Made by a program: the position numbers and the translations under genes. From contig NC_135558.1 of NCBI RefSeq assembly GCF_964340395.1, positions 19,999,371 through 20,063,370 of the forward strand: 64,000 nt of DNA. Direction: 5' to 3'. The DNA is from Glandiceps talaboti (Eukaryota; Hemichordata; Enteropneusta; Spengelidae). Shown here piece by piece: positions 24,068 through 36,680 of this stretch. Under the pieces are notes generated by a model. The model was not told where the DNA came from and searched no databases. It saw only the letters and a list, made by a program, of their open reading frames with translations. Each line of letters starts with the position of its first letter. Positions within the stretch are counted from its first letter, which is position 1.

Positions 24068-24149
24068 TTTGTAGACATTTCAATCGTAAACGGTCGAATT
24101 CTTAAAACATATTTGGAAATGACATGAAAGATGGTGTAATTGGATATAA

Positions 24150-24345
24150 ACGAGAAGAGAAGAGAAGAGAAGAGAAGAGAAGAGAAGAGAAGAGAAGAGA
24201 AGAGAAGAGAAGAGAAGGGAAGGGAAGAGAAGGGAAGGGAAGGGGAGGGAAGAGAAGGGAAGGGAAGGGAGGGGAGAGGAGGGAAGGGGAGAGGAGGGAA
24301 ATGAAGGGAAGGGAAGGGAAAGGGAAGGGAAGGGAAGGGAAGAGA
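24150..24345. repeat. GAGAA/GGGAA purine tract (copy B)
   Basis: Counterpart of 11404-11640: pure GAGAA pentamers at the left, then GGGAA/GGGGA units. Confidence 0.95.
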
Positions 24346-24495
24346 TTTGAATTGGGTATTGATGAACAATCGATAAAACCAATTAACTAATTGATTTTCA
24401 AATATCGGGAATGGAAGAAAATTAATGTAGGAACACATGTGCTCACTTTCACTCAAGCAATACTCCAATAGGTACAATAAACCCAACAACAAATG

Positions 24496-24499
<4 letters not shown>

Positions 24500-24589
<90 letters not shown>

Positions 24590-24748
24590 AATCTAGGCCG
24601 ACATACATACATACATACATACATACATACATACATACATACATACATACATACATACATACATACATACATACATACATAAGTACATACATACATACAT
24701 ACATACATACATACATACATACATACATACATACATACATACATACAT
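24500..24748. repeat. (CA)n-(TA)n-(CATA)n compound microsatellite
   Basis: CA run, about 24 TA units, a 25-bp gap, then about 37 CATA units interrupted once (AAGTA). The TA part can extrude a cruciform. Confidence 0.95.
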
Positions 24749-24950
24749 GTGAAATTAGAATAATAATTATATAGAATAAACAAATGCTTCTGGTTTAACA
24801 AGACAAGAAGAACGACCCACTGAAGCTTCGAATTCATAATTAAAAATTCTACTTCAAAATATAACGGATTTAAAGTTGCGAATTCTAATAATAGTACATA
24901 TTTTACGACGTCAATACAATGAATTGATTTCATAAGTTGGTCAAACTTAC

Positions 24951-25255
24951 CATTTGCAATCAATTCTGTACACGTTATTAGCCCATATCCCATGGACCAC
25001 CTTCACCATCACTTGCACATGCACTCGATGACCCATACTTGTCATAGGTTCTACATGCGATGGGACTAGATGCACACCATCCGCCATCTTGGATAGCAAA
25101 GCAATAGAATCCCCGATCAGCTGCTACGGTAGCACACTTCTTCACGGAATTTTGTCGGGTCTTGTAGTCTGGTCCATCGAGTCTTGCATCAGAATCTTCC
25201 AATGTCGGGATAGCACGACTGGAATTATCTTTAAAACAACCAATTGAGCTGTATC
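24951..25255 (-). pseudogene. Cys-rich domain exon 1, copy B, with 7-nt insertion
   Basis: Same acceptor (TTATTCAG) and a better donor (AAATG|GTAAGTTTG) than copy A. It is 305 nt against 298, the difference being an extra ATATCCC-type heptamer at ~24983-24989 that breaks frame after DGEGGPW. The rest, including GGWCASS and TYDKYG, is intact. No signal-peptide exon is found upstream and no domain exon 2 downstream, so it is probably non-functional. Confidence 0.75.
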
Positions 25256-25825
25256 CTGAATAAGCAAATATGTATAATAAGAGACTAAATTGAACTATTG
25301 AATATATTAATTAGTATTCACACGTAGTTGATTAGTGAAGGGATTTTAGGCTAATATATGATTGGTTGCCGAATATTAACATACTATTCAGGCAATTTCA
25401 GTCTATACTCTTGACCTTCCCACTTTAAGTTCTAGACATGTTTTGACAGCTTAGTTGAGTTGTGGTATCTCTTATTTGTAATGGATTGTTTGCGGTTTGC
25501 ATGACTGGTTTTGAAAAGTACTGAGCAGTCAAAACAAGTCTGGAACTTAAAAGAAAAAGGCCAAGACTATAGCATTGATTGGTCAGTCGATCATCACCGC
25601 TGCGGCCTCCTGTTCAAACGTCTCGAAGCGGTGTGTCCTTTGCCTGGCATAAAAGCTATGCAACATATATGCTGACAAATCTAATTTATTAAATAAACAC
25701 CCAGACTTGATATACGATCAACTTCTGTTGTATATGTGGCATCCACATCACGTGAAATGGAATTTTTGAACTTTGAATTTGGAACTTCATGGAACTATAC
25801 CGTTAGTCGTCTGGTGATTGCAACT

Positions 25826-26372
25826 ATTACTACTGATCTTCGCACACAGCTGATAGACCAAGTAATAACACCCGAATCACTCTCATATCTCGTATCCGAC
25901 TCAACTTCTGTATGTACGTACCAGGATCACACTTGAACTTTAAAGGGAATTAGCTCAGACTACACACAGTGTTTAAAGATCTACACTGGAAATCAAGGCA
26001 AACACCCAGCATAGTGCCTCGTTCATTGACTTCCCGCGAAGCCAAGTCTCCCTACCAAAACTGAGTGAAGTGCCTGTCCCCAGTGTACTTTATTGTGACG
26101 TCCTTAAAGTCTAAATTTACATAACGCATGGCCAATGGCCAAATCATTATTTCTGGGCGTGATCATGCCCTAAAAGTATTCTTAAAACATTGATGAATGA
26201 TCACTATGAATCCTAGATATTTAAGAAATGCAGACTGTCGTCTCATGTATTCGAGTATGCTTGGAATCCTGTGTGCCTTGAGACAGTCTTTTGACCTTTC
26301 AGTCAAACTAGGCCATGCGATGTTGTTAAAATATTAAGTTTACTGAAAATATAAATATGTCATCTGTGACAC
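25826..26372. repeat. Left terminal direct repeat
   Basis: Starts TATTACTACTG.TCTTCGCAC and ends CATCTGTGACAC. It contains GGGAATTAGCTCAG, a tRNA-like A-box string, without a matching B box. Confidence 0.85.
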
Positions 26373-28799
26373 TTTCCCCTCTTTCCAAAATTTGTAACGC
26401 CCTCGTTACAGACTAAAATATCTAAAAAATAATTTACCCTTCATAAATGAAAATTGAAAAGTCTTAGAAGTAATTAATGCTGTTTCGTATGAAGTGTTAG
26501 AAATGTAAAATTTATACGACCCTTGAAAACTAAGATTGCTAAAATCTCAAATTCCGAACCAGATATACTTGTTTCGTCAACATGTACTTTAATGAATAAA
26601 TGACATCAAAGAGAGACATCACAGATAATTAGAAAATTGAATCGTAGAATAATTATATCCTGAGTTGGCTATTGAATTGTGTACTTCTCAATCACATCAC
26701 AAACATACGTTCGACTGGCCAGTCTTTTTCAATCATTCACACAATCATACTGATAGATATGACCATCCATAACGTACTGTTCGGGCCCCCTCTATTTTCA
26801 TTAACACTATCAGACAAGTACATTCATCAATATAAGTCTCAGGTCTAAAGAACTTTGCTAGGAACTTTATATCCGCAGCATTTAAAAGTTGAACATAAAG
26901 AAATATAAATAGGAGAATGTTTTAATGTTGACCAAGTTATACCCGATTCATCGTGTACATAACTAAATTATAACATAAGTATTCCTATCTGAAAGGAATG
27001 TAGGTATCTGTCTCGTAAAATCAAATGATGACATTAAATATCTATGCTATGAATAAACATTAACTCTTAAATATTTCATCACGCCAATATTGAAAATTGT
27101 CACTGACAAACGGTCAGCATGCCATATTCGTGATCATATTCCAAATTGAATCTTTAACTGCAGACGAAATCAATATTATGAAAAATGGTGTAGCATAAAA
27201 GTGTGTGTCAGTGACGTCGTCTGTGTTTAGTGAAGTCAAAATTAACCAGTCAATGTTTTTCAAGTAATCTAAGTCCAGTAACTTGTGATTTCACCCTGAT
27301 ATCAGCTATCAAGAACACTGTCCTAAATGTATTGTCTTACAGCTATCCTTAAGTTACACTAACTAATCAGCTGTTACAGTCATCAAGAGAAGTCAGTTGC
27401 GCCAACACAATCATTGTCGTGTAAGAAACCCTACGTCATTATTTAAACATTACAGGCATCTTAGCTGTTCATCCATGTTTAAAATTTGACATCTTCAGTA
27501 TGTTAACGACTTGTACAGAACTAATAAGACCATTAATATTAATCCAATAAGTCAATTTAGTTTTCATTACAAGTAACCTGATTGACCATAAGTAGGTTGG
27601 AAATTTTCTCATTGCAATTCAATATACCCTTTGAATCAATACCACTAGAAATTATGCACGCAGCTCAAGTGATAATGGTCCTTTCTGAGGAATTTCATAA
27701 ATTCTTGCGGAATTTGAAAGGAAATTTGTATAGACAATAACACAGCTCATTTCGGTCGGATCTCTGTTTTACACTCAAATTTGAAAATCAAATATTTATC
27801 TTGTACTGCAGATTCAATAAAATATTATATCAACATGGTTCCTTCCTTTACTGTAGGAACTTTAAATCACACAGTCCGACTCAACGTGTGAGCAACGCAT
27901 TTCTGTAGCGTTTTCGGCTCACAATAACTCAGAGTCAATAAAGCTTCGAGGAGTTTCCAATACTCCATACTTCAATAAATATTCTTATTAAAACTAAAAT
28001 TTTCTCCATAGATAAATCAATAATATTCTTTCTGCTTGTACGCGACCATTGAGATGTAAAACAGCATCACTGAATTGGTTGTGGTAAGAAAATAGATTCC
28101 CAGAATTGTTCGTAGTCAAACTAAATCGAGCATACAATTATTATTTCTTATACATGCCTCTCATGATTAGCTTTGTACACACAGTAAAAAACCTCGCTGA
28201 TCGTGAATAGAAATGAATTGAGCAATAATAATAATGTCAATCTTTAAAAAAAAGTTTTACTACCGTATGATTAATGAGTTCTTTGTCCATCAAAAGTCTT
28301 AAATATGTATTTCACATGCGAACTGCTGCGTTCTGTATTTATAAGCGTCCGATATCTTTTTGTTGAAAATTAAAGTGTTCTTCATACTCGTGCTTGTAGC
28401 AATCGAATGTCAGCTGGTCGCGTTGATGGCTTCACTTCAAAGTTTGTCATAGTCTTTATCGTTATCTCGTTATTCAAAATTCGACGGTTTCAGACACAAT
28501 CTCTCCTGCTGCAATTTTATATTCCGTTACTGCAATATTATCAGTTCTAGTTCGTGCAGATTCCCACCATTGTAATATAATCATTAAAAGTTTCCTTTCG
28601 AAAAGTTCTTGAATCTTCTCCGCATCTTTTTTTTTGTACATACTTTTTCTTCTCGTGCAAGGCCAGATTTCCATCATTGTTTCTTCGTTACAGTGTTAAT
28701 TTGTTTTACTCACCCAGTGGGGTTGTGTTTTTCTTCTTAAAGGTTGTCGGTAAGTCTTCGTAAGGTTCAAAATTGGTTCATTATACACACAAATGGTTG
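26373..28799. other. Internal region between direct repeats
   Basis: AT-rich, no supported gene. A 67-codon minus-strand frame (28474-28677) has no recognisable domain. No secondary repeat seen. Confidence 0.5.
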
Positions 28800-29056
28800 T
28801 TCAAGCCCCGGATCTCCATCAATATTACTTTCTGTTGTTCAAGCCCCGGATCGCCATCAATATTACTTTCTGTTGTTCAAGCCCCGGATCGCCACCATTA
28901 TTACTACTGTTGTTCAAGCCCCGGATCTCCATCAATATTACTTTCTGTTGTTCAAGCCCCGGATCGCCACCAATATTACTACTGTTGTTCGAGCCCCGGA
29001 TCTCCATCAATATTACTACTGTTGTTCGAGCCCCGGATCGCCACCAATATTACTAC
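28800..29056. repeat. 38-bp minisatellite, 7 copies
   Basis: Unit TTCAAGCCCCGGATC.CCAT followed by CAATATTACTTTCTGTTG. Later copies have TTCGAGCC and TACTACTG variants. The last unit runs directly into the right terminal repeat, and the left repeat is preceded by a degenerate related stretch. Confidence 0.9.
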
Positions 29057-29595
29057 TGGTCTTCGCACACAGCTGATAGACCAAGTAATAACACCCGAAT
29101 CACTCTCATATCTCGTATCCGACTCAACTTCTGTATGTACGTACCAGGATCACACTTGAACTTTAAAGGGAATTAGCTCAGACTACACACAGTGTTTAAA
29201 GATCTACACTGGAAATCAAGGCAAACACCCAGCATAGTGCCTCGTTCATTGACTTCCCGCGAAGCCAAGTCTCCCTACCAAAACTGAGTGAAGTGCCTGT
29301 CCCCAGTGTACTTTATTGTGACGTCCTTAAAGTCTAAATTTACATAACGCATGGCCAATGGCCAAATAATTATTTCTGGGCGTGATCATGCCCTAAAAGT
29401 ATTCTTAAAACATTGATGAATGATCACTATGAATCCTAGATATTTATGAAATGCAGACTGTCGTCTCATGTATTCGAGTATGCTTGGAATCCTGTGTGCC
29501 TTGAGACAGTCTTTTGACCTTTCAGTCAAACTAGGCCATGCGATGTTGTTAAAATATTAAGTTTACTGAAAATATAAATATGTCATCTGTGACAC
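29048..29595. repeat. Right terminal direct repeat
   Basis: Copy of 25826-26372. Differences seen are A/G near the start, C/A in CAAAT.ATT and A/T in TTTA.GAAA. Confidence 0.85.
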
Positions 29596-29929
29596 AACAG
29601 CGTGACACACTCCCATGTATCTTGCTTGATACTGTGTTATTTACACTGTTTTACATACATATGTATTGATCACTGTCTATTCCAGCACAAACATTTTACA
29701 TATATTGAGTTTATATATATATATATGAACAACACTTTATGGGGAGTCACACAGGTTATATGTTTGTTTATCCATCATATAATTGTGGGTTTTTTTTCAC
29801 ATGGGTTGGTTGTTCATATTTGGTTGCTTAAACTTTACAATACCCTTTGTATTACCACTGTCATTCTTCATACAAAGTATTTGAAAAGTATCTCTTATCC
29901 CTATATGAAAATGCTTTTCATATAGATGT

Positions 29930-32900
29930 AGGGGATTGATGTACTCTTCATTTAGGGGATGGATGTACTTTATATTTAGGGAAGTTTTATTTAGAGAGTG
30001 GGATTGTACTTTTTATTTAGGGGATAGATGGACTTTATATTTAGGGGAGAGAAATATTTTATTTAGGGGATGGATGTACTTTTTATTTAGGGGATATATG
30101 TACTTTATATTTAGGGGAGAGAAATATTTTATTTAGGGGATGGATGTACTTTTTATTTAGGGGATGGATGTACTTTATATTAAGGGGAGAGAAATATTTT
30201 ATGTAGGGGATGGATGTACCTTATTTTTAAGGAGAGAGAAATATTTTTTTTAGGGGATGGATGCACTTTATATTTAGGGGAGAGAAATATTTTATTTAGG
30301 GGATGGATATATGTACTTTTTATTTAGGGGATGGATGTACTTTATATTAAGGGGAGAGAAATATTTTATGTAGGGGATGGATGTACTTTATTTTAAGGGG
30401 AGAGAAATATTTTATTTAGGGGATGAATGTACTTTATATTAAGGGGAGAGAAATATTTTATTTAGGGGATGGATGTACTTTATATTAGGGAATGAGCAAT
30501 ATTTTATTTAGGGGATGGATGTATTTTATATTAAGGGGAGAGATATTTTATTTAGGGGATGAATGTACTTTTTATTTAGGGGATTGATGCACTTTATATT
30601 TAGGGGAGATAAATATTTTATTTAGGGGATGGATGTACTTTATATTATGGGGAGAGAAATATTTTATTTAGGGGATGAATGTACTTTTTTATTTAGGGGA
30701 TGGGTGTACTTTATATTAAGGGGAGAGAAATATTTTATTTAGGGGATGAATGTACTTTTTTATTTAGGGGATGGGTGTACTTTATATTAAGGGGAGAGAA
30801 ATATTTTATGTAGGGGATGGATGTACTTTATTTTAAGGGGAGAGAAATATTTTATTTAGGGGATGGATGTACTTTATATTTAGGGGAGAGAAATATTTTA
30901 TTTACGGGATGGATATATCTACTTTTTATTTAGGGGATGGATGTACTTTATATTAAGGGGAGAGAAATATTTTATGTAGGGGATGGATGTACTTTATTTT
31001 AAGGGGAGAGAAATATTTTATTTAGGGGATGGATGTACTTTTTATTTAGGGGATATATGTACTTTATATTTAGGGGAGAGAAATATTTTATTTAGGGGAT
31101 GGATGTACTTTTTATTTAGGGGATGGATGTACTTTATATTAAGGGGAGAGAAATATTTTATGTAGGGGATGGATGTACCTTATTTTTAAGGAGAGAGAAA
31201 TATTTTTTTTAGGGGATGGATGCACTTTATATTTAGGGGAGAGAAATATTTTATTTAGGGGATGGATATATGTACTTTTTATTTAGGGGATGGATGTACT
31301 TTATATTAAGGGGAGAGAAATATTTTATGTAGGGGATGGATGTACTTTATTTTAAGGGGAGAGAAATATTTTATTTAGGGGATGAATGTACTTTATATTA
31401 AGGGGAGAGAAATATTTTATTTAGGGGATGGATGTACTTTATATTAGGGAATGAGCAATATTTTATTTAGGGGATGGATGTATTTTATATTAAGGGGAGA
31501 GATATTTTATTTAGGGGATGAATGTACTTTTTATTTAGGGGATTGATGCACTTTATATTTAGGGGAGATAAATATTTTATTTAGGGGATGGATGTACTTT
31601 ATATTATGGGGAGAGAAATATTTTATTTAGGGGATGAATGTACTTTTTTATTTAGGGGATGGGTGTACTTTATATTAAGGGGAGAGAAATATTTTATTTA
31701 GGGGATGAATGTACTTTTTTATTTAGGGGATGGGTGTACTTTATATTAAGGGGAGAGAAATATTTTATGTAGGGGATGGATGTACTTTATTTTAAGGGGA
31801 GAGAAATATTTTATTTAGGGGATGGATGTACTTTATATTTAGGGGAGAGAAATATTTTATTTAGGGGATGGATATATCTACTTTTTATTTAGGGGATGGA
31901 TGTACTTTATATTAAGGGGAGAGAAATATTTTATGTAGGGGATGGATGTACTTTATTTTAAGGGGAGAGAAATATTTTATTTAGGGGATGGATGTACTTT
32001 ATATTAAGGGGAGAGAAATATTTTATGTAGGGGATGGATGTACTTTATATTAAGGGGAGAGAAATATTTTATGTAGGGGATGGATGTACTTTATATTAAG
32101 GGGAGAGAAATATTATATTTAGGGGATGGATGTACTTTATATTAAGGGGAGAGAAATATTTTATTAAGGGGATGGATGTACTTTTTATTTAGGGGATGGA
32201 TGTACTTTATATTAAGGGGAGAGAATTATTTTATTTAAGGGATGTATGTACTTTTTATTTAGTGGAGAGAAATATTTTATTGAGGGGATGGATGTACTTT
32301 TTATTGAGGGGAGAGAAATATTTTATTGAGGGGATGGATGTACTTTTTATTTAGTGGAGAGAAATATTTTATTATGGGGATGAATGTACTTTTTTATTTA
32401 GGGGATGGGTGTACTTTATATTAAGGGGAGAGAAATATTTTATGTAGGGGATGGATGTACTTTTTATTTAGGGGATGGATGTACTTTATATTAAGGGGAG
32501 AGGAATATTTTATGTGGGGGATGGATGTACTTTATTTTAAGGGGAGAGAAATATTTTATTTAGGGGATGGATGTACTTTATATTTAGGGGAGAGAAATAT
32601 TTTATTTAGGGGATGGATATATCTACTTTTTATTTAGGGGATGGATGTACTTTATATTAAGGGGAGAAAAATATTTTATGTAGGGGATGGATGTACTTTA
32701 TATTAAGGGGAGAGAAATATTTTATTTAGGGGATGGATGTACTTTATATTAAGGGGAGAGAAATATTTTATGTAGGGGATGGATGTACTTTATATTAAGG
32801 GGAGAGAAATATTTTATTTAGGGGATGGATGTACTTTATATTAAGGGGAGAGAAATATTTTATTTAGGGGATGAATGTACTTTTTTATTTAGGGGATGAA

Positions 32901-33765
32901 TGTACTTTTTATTTAGTGGAGAGAAATATTTTATTTAGGGGATGGAAGTACTTTATATTTAGGAGATGGGTGTACTTTATATTTAGGGGATGGATGTACT
33001 TTTTATTTAGGGGATGGATGTACTTTTTTAGGGGAGAGATATATTTTATTTAGGGGACGGATGTACTTTATATTAAGGGGAGAGAATTATTTTATTTAGG
33101 GGATGGATGTACTTTATATTAAGGGGAGAGAATTATTTTATTTAGGGGATGGATGTACTTTATATTAAGGGGAGAGAATTATTTTATTTAGGGATGGATG
33201 TATGTTTTATATCGGGGATGGATGTACTTTATATTAAAGGGAGAGAAATATTTTATATCGGGGATGGATGTACTTTATAATAAGGAGAGAGCAATATTTT
33301 ATTTAGGGGATGCATGTACTTTATATTAAGGTGAGAAATATTTTATTGAGGGGATGGATGCACTTTATATTAAGGGGACGGATGTTCTTTATATTTAGGG
33401 GAGAGAAATATTTTATTTAGGGGATGGATGTACTTTATATTAAGGGGAGAGAAATATTTTATTTAGGGGATGGATGTACTTTATATTAAGGGGAGAGAAA
33501 TATTTTATTTAGGGGATGGATGTACTTTATATTAAGGGAAGAGAAATATTTTATTTAAGGGATGGAAGTACTTTTTATTAAGGGGAGAGAAATATTTTAT
33601 TTAGGGGATGGATGTACTTTATTTTAAGGGAAGAGAAATATTTTATTTAAGGGATGGAAGTACTTTTTAGTAAGGGGAGAGAAATATTTTATTTAAGGGA
33701 TGGAAGTACTTTTTATTAATGGGAGAGTATTGTATTTTATTTAGGGGATGGGTGTACTTTATTGA
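29930..33765. repeat. 3.8-kb satellite-like array with higher-order structure
   Basis: Built from short modules: GGGGATGGATGTACTTT, then TATATTAA or TTTATTTA, then GGGGAGAGAAATATTTTA. Basic period is about 47 bp with ~25-bp sub-units. 30060-31018 is repeated nearly base for base at 31019-31977 (offset ~959), including rare variants such as GGATATATG and the GAATGAGCAATATT module. Further partial copies follow. Short open frames in it are repeat artefacts. Confidence 0.93.
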
Positions 33766-34109
33766 TGCAATTACGATATATACCTACGCTTTTCCAGAGT
33801 TTTTAAAATATTTTTTATCTCTGGTTTTTAGTGCGGGGCCACGTTTGGGTTAGCAATGCCTTAGTAACCCCTGTTGTTATAGAAATGGTAATGTAACCAC
33901 TTTTGTATGGATTATTGTATTGTACTTGCCTGTAGACTATTTTATAAAAGTGTGATATTAAAACAATATGGTTGCAGCTTGTGAATGATGTCTGTTTGTG
34001 TGTGAAGCCCATGGGTGTAAGTAAATGCAATAGATTACTTTGGTGAGATCACTTTTGACAAGTAGAAAGACACAAACTAAAACTATTATAATAATTGTAT
34101 ATGTGACAT
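33766..34109. other. Spacer after the satellite, no gene seen
   Basis: Unique-looking AT-rich sequence. A 71-codon minus-strand frame has no support. Confidence 0.5.
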
Positions 34110-34136
34110 GACATATCAATGTCCATAGTTTAATTT

Positions 34137-34620
34137 GATCTAGTCAATCTATGAATGGACATTGATATGATTACACACACAACACAGTGTATGGATAAAT
34201 CACATACAACTTTTGATTCAGTGTGGACTCCATGTGTATGTGGTAGAGACTCAGTGTTGACAGTCTCTTCAGTACAACATGGCTAGTGATGTTACCCCAG
34301 GCTGTAAAAACTTATCACTCCCTCAACTTGATCTAGTCAATTTATGAATGGACATTGATATGACTACACACACAACACAATGTATGTATCAATCAAATAC
34401 AACTTTTGATTCAGTGTGGACTCCATGTGTATGTGGTAAAGACTTGGTGTTGACATGTCGTCATTAGTACAACATGGCTGGTGATGTTACCCCAGGCTAT
34501 AAAAACTGATCACTCCCTTTGTGATCTAGTCAATCTATGAATGGACATTGATAATAATACACACACAACACAATGTATGTATCAATCAAATACAACTTCA
34601 AGTGTGCATAGTAAAGACTT
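34137..34620. repeat. 193-bp tandem repeat, 2.5 copies
   Basis: GATCTAGTCAAT.TATGAATG recurs at 34137, 34330 and 34523. Each copy carries TGTGGACTCCATGTGTATGT and ACAACATGGCT.GTGATGTTA. The last copy is cut short by deletion. Just before the first copy, CATATCAATGTCCAT forms an inverted pair with ATGGACATTGATATG. Confidence 0.9.
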
Positions 34621-35808
34621 TTTTCTATTTATTTCACCAGAAATTGTACAAAGGGTACATAACAGAAAAAAAGAGGAACAGGAAAAGCAAATAAGTCAAT
34701 AAGCTACAAGTTCTGACAAAATTACTTCCAGCTAATAATTACACAAAAACTAAAAGAAAATGAAAAAAGAAGAGCAAAATATTCCTGGTGAGGACCATGG
34801 ATATAGTCCACTGAGTTGACACTATCATCATTACAATGTGGTTTCATCACTAAGACAACACTATCATGTATAATGTACATACATGTATATGTAATAAACT
34901 ACAACAAAAATGTTTTTTGTTTGTGTCCACCTTAATCTTGTCAAATGTATGGGTGCTACACTTGTAATATAGTCACTGTACTCAAATGTTCATTTTTGTC
35001 TGAATTTGCATATTTTGGAATATATAAATAGTTCGTTTGTAAACCGCCCTCCCTCCTCGATTTTCCAATCTCAGGGTGATGTCAAACACAGAACTTAATT
35101 TGCGCAGCCTAACATCTTTTCAGTCCCCAAAGAGCACCAGCTAGAGGAGACTATTATATTGGGTGCCATGTGTGTGTCCCATCAATGCGTTCACCCTCAT
35201 AATTCTGGTATGCACCAGTAAACGAAAATCTGATGGCATCGAAAATGTTCAATATCCACACACATATTGAACATTGTGTGTGTACATCAGATTTTCGTTT
35301 ATTAGTGTTTCATCGGACTTCAATGGACACTTCTAATTTATTAGCATTTCATGACATAATAAGTATTTTTGATGTTAAAAGCTGCAATAAATACAATCAA
35401 AATAATTAAATTAAAACTTCTGGGATACTTCTGGGGTATTTCTTTTGTAAGTTCGTTGTGTGTTTTGTGTACGTGATTGCGTGCGTGGGTGTGTTCAATG
35501 TTTATACTTTTAATTTCCGTTGAAAACAATAACACAAAGGTAGGAACCCGACATCGAAAGTTCAAATAGAAGTAGGTCATTGGCGGCCGCCTATGAATCA
35601 AATGTCATTCCGCTGGAATGATTTTTCGCGCATTTTTACTCCCCACGAAACAAGCTAAAATAAATTCCCAGCGTTTAATAAATATTCCATAGTACTCAAT
35701 TTGCATATGACGTACTTTACTCGATATGGGAATATTTACATATTTTAAACTATTCTAGCATACTGAATTTATAGATGAGTGTCGACATGATGCTGCAATT
35801 ATCTTCTG
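34621..35808. other. Intergenic with one hairpin
   Basis: No gene supported; an 86-codon minus-strand frame at 35341-35601 lacks domain features. The only structure noted is the inverted repeat at 35219-35303. Confidence 0.5.
35219..35303. repeat. Inverted repeat (hairpin), ~85 bp
   Basis: TAAACGAAAATCTGATG pairs with CATCAGATTTTCGTTTA, and inside it GTTCAATAT pairs with ATATTGAAC. The loops are CACACA-rich. Confidence 0.8.
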
Positions 35809-36680
35809 GCATTATCATCTAAGTTACTTGCATAATCATCTAAGTTGCTTGCATTATCATCTAAGTTACTTGCATTATCATCTAAGTTACTTGCATTATC
35901 ATCTAAGTTGCTTGCATTATCATCTAAGTTACTTGCATTATCATCTAAGTTACTTGCATTATCATCTAAGTTACTTGCATTATCATCTAAGTTGCTTGCA
36001 TTATCATCTAAGTTGCTTGCATTATCATCTAAGTTACTTGCATTATCATCTAAGTTGCTTGCATTATCATCTAAGTTACTTGCATTATCATCTAAGTTAC
36101 TTGCATTATCATCTAATAAGTTACTTGCATAATCATCTAAGTTGCTTGCATTATCATCTAAGTTACTTGCATTATCATCTAATAAGTTACTTGCATAATC
36201 ATCTAAGTTGCTTGCATTATCATCTAAGTTACTTGCATTATCATCTAAGTTACTTGCATAATCATCTAAGTTGCTTGCATTATCATCTAAGTTACTTGCA
36301 TTATCATCTAAGTTACTTGCATAATCATCTAAGTTACTTGCATTATCATCTAAGTTACTTGCATTATCATCTAAGTTACTTGCATTATCATCTAAGTTAC
36401 TTGCATTATCATCTAAGTTACTTGCATTATCATCTAAGTTACTTGCATTATCATCTAAGTTACTTGCATAATCATCTAAGTTGCTTGCATTATCATCTAA
36501 GTTACTTGCATTATCATCTAAGTTACTTGCATAATCATCTAAGTTACTTGCATTATCATCTAAGTTACTTGCATTATCATCTAAGTTACTTGCATTATCA
36601 TCTAAGTTACTTGCATTATCATCTAAGTTACTTGCATTATCATCTAAGTTACTTGCATTATCATCTAAGTTACTTGCATT
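35809..36680. repeat. 21-bp minisatellite, ~41 copies
   Basis: Unit CATTATCATCTAAGTTACTTG, with TTG/TTA and CATA/CATT variants and two AATAAG-type 3-bp insertions. All length changes are multiples of 3, so a 317-codon frame reads through as a heptapeptide repeat (LHYHLSY). I regard the frame as a by-product of the 21-nt period, not a gene. It lies ~1.2 kb upstream of the AXDND1 start codon. Confidence 0.93.

Larger units (their letters stand above)
22377..25395. repeat. Segmental duplication, copy B (pairs with 9525-13050)
   Basis: Same order and orientation as copy A, but shorter: the DNA transposons and domain exon 2 are missing and a LINE 3' fragment is present. Similarity stops near 25395 (GGCAATTTCAGTC). 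Beyond that there is no counterpart to the signal-peptide exon or promoter. Confidence 0.85.
25826..29595. mobile_element. Non-autonomous element with ~547-bp direct terminal repeats
   Basis: Two near-identical direct repeats (25826-26372 and 29048-29595) flank 2.7 kb with no open frame above 67 codons. I count about three substitutions and at most one indel between the repeats. The layout fits a LARD/TRIM-like LTR derivative. Against that, the repeats do not show clean TG...CA ends, no primer-binding site is evident after the left repeat, and a minisatellite rather than a polypurine tract precedes the right one. An alternative is plain duplication of a 547-bp segment. Confidence 0.5.

Noticed and set aside
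24052-24993. 313-codon minus-strand open frame
   Set aside because: Runs through CATA, TA, CA and purine microsatellites; only the first residues touch the domain-exon flank. Not a gene.
25942-25975. GGGAATTAGCTCAG in the direct repeat as a tRNA gene
   Set aside because: Resembles a tRNA 5' end and A box, but no B box, anticodon arm or acceptor pairing follows.
29936-33053. 60-66-codon frames in the satellite (YFLFRGWMYF-type)
   Set aside because: Periodic by-products of the tandem unit.
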